A stretch of 64,000 bases of DNA from Streptomyces flavofungini (GTDB taxonomy: Bacteria > Actinomycetota > Actinomycetes > Streptomycetales > Streptomycetaceae): positions 216,922-280,921 of the forward strand of contig NZ_BMVR01000012.1 in assembly GCF_014650815.1 (NCBI RefSeq). The letters run 5' to 3'. Of the stretch, positions 59,701 through 64,000 are shown one piece after another. Both the position numbers and the translations under genes were made by a program. Within the stretch, counting starts at the first letter, position 1; every line of letters begins with the position of its first letter. Below the pieces are notes generated by a model that had not been told where the DNA came from, made no database searches, and was given only the letters and a program-made list of their open reading frames with translations.

Positions 59701-62112
59701 CTCCGGGGTGAGCACGGCGCCGGTCAGGGTGGACACGACCGGGATCGTCGGCGTGCCGTAGTCGACGGCCCGGGCGACGGCGCGGAAGTCGTCGAGGACG
59801 GCGTCCACGTGCGGGGAGTGGAAGGCGTGGCTGACCTTCAGGTACCGGGTCTTGCCGCCACGCTCCCGCCACGCGGCGTCGATCGCGGCGACCGCGTCGG
59901 CGTCGCCCGCGACCACCGTGGACTCGGGGCCGTTGACCGCCGCGACGTCGACCGTGCCGCCGTGCTCGGCGACCAGGCCGCGCACGGTGTCCTCGTCGGC
60001 GCGCAGCGACAGCATCACGCCGCCCTCGGGCAGCGCGCCCATCAGCCTGCCGCGGGCGGCGACCAGCTTGCACGCGTCGGCGAGGGAGAACACGCCCGCC
60101 ACGTGCGCCGCCGCGAGTTCCCCAATGGAGTGTCCGGCGAGGAACTGCGGGGTGAGGCCCCACTGGGTGACGAGGCGGAACAGCGCCACCTCGACCGCGA
60201 ACAGGGCGGGCTGTGTGTAGGTGGTCAGGTCGAGCAGGTCGGCGGCCGGGTCGGCCTCGGGTCCGGGCCCGGCGAAGAGCACGTCGCGCAGCGGCCGGTC
60301 CAGGTGCGGGTCCAGGCCCGCGCAGACCTCGTCGAGGGCCTGCGCGAACACGGGGAACTCCCGGTACAGCTCGCGGCCCATGCCCACCCGCTGGCTGCCC
60401 TGTCCGCTGAACAGGAACGCGAGCTTGCCGCGCGTACCGACCGTGCCGCGCACGAGGTGGGGCGCCTCGCCGTCGGCGGCGAGGGCCGCGAGGCCCTGCA
60501 GCAGCTCCGCGCGGTCCGCGCCGACGACGGCGGCCCGGTGTTCGAGGGCGGTCCTGCTCACGGCGAGCGAGTAGCCGATGTCCACCGCCGACGCGTCCCC
60601 GCCCCGCACGTGGGAGAGGAGGTCGGCGGCACGCTCGCGCAGCGCGGCGGGGTCGTTGCCGGACAGCACCCACGGCACGGCGTCGGCGCGGACGGGGTCG
60701 ACGGGCGCCTCGGCCCGCTCGTCGTCGGGGCCCGGGGCCGGGGCCTGTTCGAGGACGACGTGGGCGTTGGTGCCGCTGATGCCGAACGACGACACCGCCG
60801 TGCGGCGCGGCTGCCCCGTCTCCGGCCACGGCCGGGCCTCGGTGAGGAGTTCCACGGCGCCCGCCGACCAGTCCACGTGCCGGGAGCGCTCGCCGACGTG
60901 CAGCGTGGGCGGCAGTACGCCGTGCCGCATCGCCATGACCGACTTGATGATGCCCGAGACGCCGGCGGCGGCCTGGGTGTGCCCGATGTTGGACTTCACC
61001 GAGCCGAGCCACAGCGGCTCGCCGTCGCGCTCCTGGCCGTAGGTGGCGAGGAGGGCCTGGGCCTCGATCGGGTCGCCGAGGGTGGTGCCGGTGCCGTGCG
61101 CCTCGACGGCGTCGATCTGGGACGCGGTCAGTCCGGCGCTCTCCAGGGCCTGCCGGATGACGCGCTGCTGCGAGGGGCCGTTGGGCGCGGTGAGTCCGTT
61201 GGACGCGCCGTCCTGGTTGACCGCCGAGCCGCGTACGACTCCGAGCACGGGGTGGCCGTTGCGGCGGGCGTCGGAGAGGCGCTCCAGGAGCAGCATGCCG
61301 GCGCCCTCGCCCCAGCCGGTGCCGTCGGCGTTCTCGGAGAACGACTTGCACCGGCCGTCGGCGGCGAGGCCGCGCTGCTGGCTGAAGCCGATGAAGGTGT
61401 CCGGGGTCGCCATCACGGTGACGCCGCCCGCGAGGGCGAGCCCGCACTCCCCCGACCGCAGTGCCTGGGCCGCCAGGTGCAACGTGACCAGGGACGACGA
61501 GCAGGCGGTGTCCACCGTGACGGCGGGCCCCTCCAGCGCGAACGTGTACGACACGCGGCCGGAGGCGACGCTGCCGAAGCTGCCGGTGCCGAGGAACCCG
61601 GCGACTTCCTCCGGCACCGACCGCAGGCGCGACGCGTAGTCGTGGTACATCACCCCGGCGAACACGCCGGTCCTGCTGCCGCGCAGCGTCGACGCGTCGA
61701 TCCCGGCCCGCTCGAACGCCTCCCACGACGTCTCCAGGAGCAGTCGCTGCTGCGGGTCCATCGCGAGCGCCTCGCGCGGCGATATCCCGAACAGGCCGGG
61801 GTCGAACTCGGCCGCGTCGTGCAGGAATCCGCCCTCGGTGCGGAACTCCCGGTCGGGGTCCTCGGGGTCGGACAGCTCGACGTCGCCCCAGCCCCGGTCG
61901 GCGGGGAACGCCGTCACGCCGTCGCGGCCGTTCGCGACGAGCTCCCACAGGTCCTCGGGCGAGCGCACGCCGCCGGGGTAGCGGCAGCTCATCCCGATGA
62001 TCGCGATGGGCTCCTGCTCGCCCTCCTCGACCTCGCGCAGCCGCCGACTGGTCTCACGCAGGTCGGCGGTGACCCGCTTCAGATAGTGCCGGAGCTTGTC
62101 TTCGTTGTTCAT
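50770..62112 (-). CDS. Type I modular PKS, two modules plus thioesterase
   Basis: A 3780-residue final PKS subunit. Order: docking helix 1-33; KS1 about 34-460 (Cys204 in DTACSSS, EAHGTGT, SNIGHTQ); AT1 (Ser662 GHSIGE; HAFHS from 762, malonyl type); DH1 (His967 HTVGGVVLVP; HPALLDSALHA); KR1 (GASGMLGG, LDD B-type motif near 1490, Tyr near 1548); ACP1 (GFDSL near 1708). Module two: KS2 (Cys1942), AT2 (Ser2386, HAFHS), DH2 (His2690 in HAVAETTLVP, Gly replaced by Glu), KR2 (LDD near 3225), ACP2 (GLDSL near 3446) and TE (Ser3631 in GYSSGG, GNHF His). No ER. It should add two malonate units, each reduced to a trans double bond, then release the chain. Confidence 0.95.
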   Translation of the reverse strand: MNNEDKLRHYLKRVTADLRETSRRLREVEEGEQEPIAIIGMSCRYPGGVRSPEDLWELVANGRDGVTAFPADRGWGDVELSDPEDPDREFRTEGGFLHDAAEFDPGLFGISPREALAMDPQQRLLLETSWEAFERAGIDASTLRGSRTGVFAGVMYHDYASRLRSVPEEVAGFLGTGSFGSVASGRVSYTFALEGPAVTVDTACSSSLVTLHLAAQALRSGECGLALAGGVTVMATPDTFIGFSQQRGLAADGRCKSFSENADGTGWGEGAGMLLLERLSDARRNGHPVLGVVRGSAVNQDGASNGLTAPNGPSQQRVIRQALESAGLTASQIDAVEAHGTGTTLGDPIEAQALLATYGQERDGEPLWLGSVKSNIGHTQAAAGVSGIIKSVMAMRHGVLPPTLHVGERSRHVDWSAGAVELLTEARPWPETGQPRRTAVSSFGISGTNAHVVLEQAPAPGPDDERAEAPVDPVRADAVPWVLSGNDPAALRERAADLLSHVRGGDASAVDIGYSLAVSRTALEHRAAVVGADRAELLQGLAALAADGEAPHLVRGTVGTRGKLAFLFSGQGSQRVGMGRELYREFPVFAQALDEVCAGLDPHLDRPLRDVLFAGPGPEADPAADLLDLTTYTQPALFAVEVALFRLVTQWGLTPQFLAGHSIGELAAAHVAGVFSLADACKLVAARGRLMGALPEGGVMLSLRADEDTVRGLVAEHGGTVDVAAVNGPESTVVAGDADAVAAIDAAWRERGGKTRYLKVSHAFHSPHVDAVLDDFRAVARAVDYGTPTIPVVSTLTGAVLTPEQARDPEHWVRHVREAVRFLDGVRCLGEHGVTNFLELGPDAVLTAAGRDCADEGALLVAGSRANRPEGATLTSAVAALHVRGVALDWQAVFAGRGAHRTDLPTYPFQRARYWLDAGAHVGDVASAGLRSADHPLLGAAVTLADEEGALLTGRLSLATHPWLADHTVGGVVLVPGAAFVELAIRAGDQVGLDHVEELTLAAPLVLPEDGAVRLQVSVGAPDESGRRAVSVHSRADDASDDEPDSEPWTRHAFGTLVVGANAAAAGGAGAPAALGDAWPPAGAERVDIEGRYDDLAASGLGYGPAFRGLRAAWRRGDEVFVEVELAEQDTAGSFGLHPALLDSALHAIGLGAFVADTERLHLPYSWSGVRLHSGGASALRGRLAPAGAAGVAIDLTDTTGAPVASVEALALRPLSTDGLTGGRLDSLFRVDWTPVRPAASAPAPWAVLGHGFAQVEIAEPITAYADLDTLADDDVPDLVFAPVPPAANPAEAAHWALALVQDWLAEDRFASARLVFVTGGAVAAGPDEDVPDLANAPVWGLVRAAQAEHPGRFVLVDVDLLVASVHALPGAVATGEPQLALRGGELLAPRLVRSRPEGAQAPAFGAGPVLVTGASGMLGGLVARHLVRHHGVRRLVLASRRGHVGELYDELAGLGAEVDAVACDAADRDAVTALLAEHPVTAVVHAAGVLDDGVIGSLTPERVDTVFRPKVDAARNLHELTRDLDLSAFVLFSSAAGTFGNPGQANYAAANAFLDALAQHRHASGLPATSLAWGLWADASGMTEDLAETDRGRLTRAGAAALSTEEGLRLFDAALALPAPVAVPMRLDLAPLRARPETVPPLLRALVRTARPEAAKAAGSLAARIAELPEDERLPALLDVVRTAVAAVLGHASAAEVEPERSFGDLGFDSLTAVELRNRLDAATGLRLPATLVFDYPTPVVLAGRLRAMLLGGQEAGAAVVRRAVADDEPIAIIGMSCRYPGGVRSPEDLWRLVAEGTDAISEFPENRGWNVSSLYDPDPDNTGTSTVRRGGFLHDAAEFDPAFFGMSPREALAVDPQQRLLLETSWEAFERAGIEPKSLRGSATGVFAGVMYNDYASRLTRSPEGFEGQLGFGSSGSVASGRLSYTFGLEGPAVSVDTACSSSLVAMHLAAQALRSGECELALAGGVTVMSSPGAFLEFSRQRGLAPDSRCKAFSADADGTGLGEGVGMLVLERLSDAQRNGHKILAVVRGSAVNQDGASNGLTAPNGPSQERVIRQALASAGLTPSEVDAVEAHGTGTSLGDPIEAQALLATYGQDRAEEPLWLGSLKSNIGHSQAAAGVAGVIKMVMALRHAELPRTLHVNELSPHIDWTAGAVEVLTEARSWPETGRPRRVGVSSFGVSGTNAHTIIEQAPAASADAASAPAAAPAGPVPVVLSALSADALREQAARLREQVEGEPGTGVLDVAYSLATTRSAHDHRGVVVADDRATLLDGLAALAEGRPFSGLHTGSVATGGVGILFPGQGAQRLGMGRELAERFPVFAEALDAALAEFDPSVREVLFGEDAEALNETGVTQPALFAVEVALFRLLESWGVRPDMLAGHSIGELAAAHVSGVWSLADAAKVVSARGALMQALPSGGAMVAIQATEAEVASDLPETVGVAAVNGPASVVVSGVAADVDAVAERWREAGRKVTRLRVSHAFHSPLMDPMLDDFRTVLESVSFAAPKIPIVSTLTGTRATAEELTSPRYWVRHVREAVRFAAAVDTLVAAGTATFIEVGPGGTLSALGQESAPDAAFVPVSHREGPEEPALVSAVAQLCARGVRVAWEALFAGRGARRVDLPTYAFQHKSYWLDAPRDLRLEEAAGGLGLAGADHPLLGAVVELADGQGLVCTGRLGTDTHPWLADHAVAETTLVPGTAFAEIALAAGDGLGLDEVEELTLAAPLVLPEHGGVRLRVTVGGDDGSGRRTLGIDSRPDDPAADTDWTRHATGYLATGAATDPAPMADWPPAGAERVDIDGFYDGLEEAGFAYGPAFQGLRTVWRGADAVYAEIELDEEQHRDAASFGLHPALLDAALHACMLGGLVEDAGRPRLPFSWSGIRWHATGATAARVRLTQAGPDTVSLELTDAQGNPLATVASLVLRPIAADQWGARHRDSLFRLEWVAAPTRAATPAPARGCAIVGPDDLKAGAGLAASGVTVEEHVDLAALAEAGVPELVLVPCAEDDAEPVSGARGAALRALRLAQEWLADDRFLDSRLVFVTRGAVATGSDEDVSDVADAAVWGLIRSAQSETPDRFALVDVDGHDASWAALPAVLAAAEPQAAVRAGDPLVPRLARSRPSETETPLAFTSGGTVLVTGATGMIGGLVTRRLVTDHGVRHLVLASRRGAAAPGADELSAELTELGAQVTLAACDVTDPVALAELLAAVPLDHPLTGVVHSAGVLDDATIGSLTPDQIDTVFRPKVDAAWHLHELTGDLDLSAFVLFSSVSGILGGPGQGNYAAANAFLDALAQHRRAAGLPATSLAWGLWETASEMTGHMAGTHATRMSRSGVAGLTEEQGLALFDLGCAADDAVVVPMRLDVGALRGGPDAAPPLLRGLVRPRATRAVAVDEEPLAQRLAGLTEEERESALLRLVRDHVAAVLGYAPDELDVSGPLTQLGLDSLTALQLRNQLAGATGLRLPTTVVFDHPTGPALAGYLRRELASVAGGTPAAGAPAVLEDSLTGLYRQAYESGMEDEAWEMVNAAARLRAVFEEPDEMPALPPVTLATGPGVPLLCFPPTMAPSGPHYYARFAPVFAGERDVTVLPNPGFGAGELLPATREAVVRYQAAAVRRAAGDRPFVLAGYSSGGWMVNAVTALLERQGHAPAAVVLVDTYISTNSFEDRLYAALQERGTTTEAFQMMNGPQLTGQGGYLRVFNDWEPEPVEAPTLYVHATFPPGESEAIETEDDWQPGWPFPHEDTDVPGNHFTIMEDRSESTARAVQAWLDQSLGDNSR

Positions 62113-62161
62113 GCGGTCTCTACTCCAGGGAACGTGCGTGCAAGTGGGGTGGCCGGGCGGG

Positions 62162-64000
62162 TCATGAGATGCCGAACTCCTTGCCGAGCAGCTCGAAGAC
62201 CTCGTCGTCCGTGGCGTCGTCGAGGTCGTCGGACGCCGACTCGGCGGCATCGGCACGGCTGTCGCGCCAGGCGCCGAGCAACGCCGAGAGCCGGGCGCCA
62301 ACCTGGTCGTCCGCGTCGTCGCCGGGCTTGACCGAGGCGAGGCTCGCCTCGATCCGGCTCAGCTCGGCGAGCAGCGGCGCCACCCCACCGGGTTCTTCGA
62401 TGACGAGCCCGTCCACGACGAGTCCGACCAGGTCGAGCGGGGTCGGGTAGTCGAAGATCAGCGTGGCGGGCAGGCGAAGGCCCGTGGCCGCGTTCAGGCG
62501 GTTGCGCAGTTCGACGGCGGTCAGCGAGTCGAAGCCGAGCTCCGTGAACGCGCGCCGCTCGTCGACCACGTCGGCGCCGGGGAGCGCCAGTACGGCCGCG
62601 ACGTGCGTGCACACCACGTCGAGCACGGCGGACGACCGCTCGCTCGCCGGCAGCGCCGCGAGCCGGTCCCGCAGCGCGGCGGCGGGGTCGAGCCCGGTCT
62701 CCGCGGCCCGGCGGGCCGTCGTGCGCACCAGGCCGCTGAACACCGCGGGGATCTGCGGGAGTTCCCGTATCGCGCGCAGGTCGAGCCGCATCGGTACGAC
62801 GACCGGGTCCGCCCCGAGGGCCACGGCGTCGAACAGCTCCAGGCCCTCCTCGGGAGCGAGGCCCGCGGTGCCGGTGTCGGCGAGGCGGGCGCCCATGCCG
62901 TCCCCGCCGGCCCACAGGCCCCACGCCAGTGAGGTCGCGGGCAGACCGGCGGCACGGCGGTGGCGGGCCAGCGCGTCGAGGAACGCGTTGGCCGCCGCGT
63001 AGTTGCCCTGGCCGGGGTTGCCGAGGGTGCCCGCCGCGGACGAGAACAGCACGAACGCCGTCAGGTCCGACTCGCGGGTCAGCTCGTGCAGGTGCCAGGC
63101 CGCGTCGACCTTCGGCCGGAAGACCGTGTCGACCTGGTCGGGCGTGAGCGAGCCGATGGTGCCGTCGTCGAGGACACCGGCGGTGTGCACGACGGCCGTC
63201 ACGGGGTGCTCGGCCAGGAGCGCGGCGACCGCGTCCCGGTCCGCCACGTCACAGGCGGCCACGGTGACCTCGGCGCCCTGGCCGACCAACTCGTCGTACA
63301 GCTCACCGACTTGGCCGCGCCTGCTGGCCAGCACCAGTCGGCGTACGCCGTGCCGCGCCACCAGGTGCCGCGCCACGAGACCGCCGAGCATGCCGCTCGC
63401 ACCGGTCACGAGGACCGGGCCGTCGCCGAAGGCCGGGGCCTCTGACACCGACTCCGACCCGGACTCCGCCTCCGCGGGCCGGATCCGGACGAGCCTCGAC
63501 ACGAACGTCTCACCGGCGCGCACGGCCAGCTCGGGTTCCGAGCTGGTGATGACCGGCTTCCAGGCGTTCTCGTCGTCGATGTCGACGAGCACGATGCGGC
63601 CGGGGTTCTCGGACTGCGCCGTACGCACCAGGCCCCACACCGCGGCCGCCGCCAGATCCGCCGCGTCCTCGCCGGGTTCGACCGCCACGGCACCGCGGGT
63701 CACCAGGACGAGACGTGAGGCCTCGCACCGGTCGTCGGCCAGCCAGCCCTGCACCAGCTCCAGGGCGCTCAGCACCGCCGGGCGCACCGAGGCCACGTCA
63801 GCGGACTCGGCGCACCGCACCACGACGTTGTCCGGCAGCAGTTCGCCCGCGTCCAGCTCCGAGCGCACCGCCGCCCAGTCCGCGAACTCCGCCACCGAAC
63901 CGGCGGTCCCGCCCGACGGCGCCGAGGCAGGTGTCCAGTCGAGCCGGAACAGCGACTCCCAGCCCTGCCGCGACAGCGCGGCCGACACTGGACGCAGCAC
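62162..64000 (-). CDS. Type I modular PKS, C-terminal part (KR-ACP-docking), partial
   Basis: The last 612 residues of an upstream PKS subunit, cut by the right edge. The opening LRPVS is the usual end of a DH domain, so a DH is probable beyond the window. Then the KR: GASGMLGGLVARHL, AGVLDDGTIGSL (B-type), LFSSAAGTLGNPGQGNYAAA. The ACP (ELGFDSLTAVELRNRL) follows, and a C-terminal docking region (PLLAELSRIEASLASV, acidic tail, DEVFELLGKEFGIS). This should dock onto the coiled coil opening the next subunit, whose gene starts 49 bases downstream. Confidence 0.93.
   Translation of the reverse strand: MLRPVSAALSRQGWESLFRLDWTPASAPSGGTAGSVAEFADWAAVRSELDAGELLPDNVVVRCAESADVASVRPAVLSALELVQGWLADDRCEASRLVLVTRGAVAVEPGEDAADLAAAAVWGLVRTAQSENPGRIVLVDIDDENAWKPVITSSEPELAVRAGETFVSRLVRIRPAEAESGSESVSEAPAFGDGPVLVTGASGMLGGLVARHLVARHGVRRLVLASRRGQVGELYDELVGQGAEVTVAACDVADRDAVAALLAEHPVTAVVHTAGVLDDGTIGSLTPDQVDTVFRPKVDAAWHLHELTRESDLTAFVLFSSAAGTLGNPGQGNYAAANAFLDALARHRRAAGLPATSLAWGLWAGGDGMGARLADTGTAGLAPEEGLELFDAVALGADPVVVPMRLDLRAIRELPQIPAVFSGLVRTTARRAAETGLDPAAALRDRLAALPASERSSAVLDVVCTHVAAVLALPGADVVDERRAFTELGFDSLTAVELRNRLNAATGLRLPATLIFDYPTPLDLVGLVVDGLVIEEPGGVAPLLAELSRIEASLASVKPGDDADDQVGARLSALLGAWRDSRADAAESASDDLDDATDDEVFELLGKEFGIS

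Noticed and set aside
55546..62331. A 2261-codon open frame on the plus strand opposite the PKS gene
   Set aside because: It is antisense to a PKS with intact motifs; very GC-rich genes leave long stop-free shadow frames. No domain is recognisable.

Overview
The window is very GC-rich, with strong G/C preference at third codon positions, many GTG and TTG starts, short gene spacings, Tat and Sec exported enzymes, a large-ATPase LuxR regulator and a modular type I polyketide synthase (PKS). Together these point to a Streptomyces or close relative, in an accessory part of the chromosome. I found no rRNA, tRNA, CRISPR array or intact transposon. Names come from motifs and family knowledge read by eye; no database search was run.

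Layout. 1-1271: a permease N-terminus cut by the window edge, divergent from a LysR regulator. 1697-11410: a leftward operon with MFS transporter, amidohydrolase, S9 prolyl-oligopeptidase-type peptidase, alpha/beta hydrolase, M19 dipeptidase, GMC oxidoreductase and an internally deleted aldehyde dehydrogenase, divergent from a tandem Lrp/AsnC regulator. Two micro-ORFs of 21 and 24 codons sit in this operon, each joined by 4-base ATGA overlaps to the gene on both sides. 11552-13168: a secreted tripeptidyl-aminopeptidase-type hydrolase whose upstream region carries a near copy of the element next to the Lrp gene. 13675-22647: regulators (LuxR, LAL-type LuxR, TetR, MmyB-like XRE), small enzymes and an anti-sigma-type ATPase. 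22715-25267: a Tat-exported GH127-type glycosidase with a ricin-type domain. 25319-30807: small TetR-controlled units with clear operator dyads, and an IS5-type remnant that has altered the 3' ends of trmO and a methyltransferase gene.

30935-34904: a leftward cassette (unknown protein, P450, AraC, O-methyltransferase). 35057-43614: an FG-GAP protein, photolyase, ion transporter, MerR with a flavin oxidoreductase, an unknown protein and two nucleotidyltransferases. 43671-44072: a scar joining two broken genes. 44121-49745: secreted GH63-like and GH55 glycosidases and a trypsin-like protease. 49874-64000: the end of a PKS cluster on the minus strand, with one partial PKS subunit, a two-module final subunit with thioesterase, and a type II thioesterase.

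How the parts fit. The first operon looks like uptake and stepwise breakdown of a peptide- or amide-like substrate under Lrp-type control. The glycosidases attack plant or fungal polysaccharides, and two have LacI/CebR-like sites upstream. The last PKS modules both carry malonyl-type AT, DH and B-type KR, predicting a trans,trans-2,4-dienoyl end before thioesterase release. Recurrent broken genes show that the region has lost DNA repeatedly.
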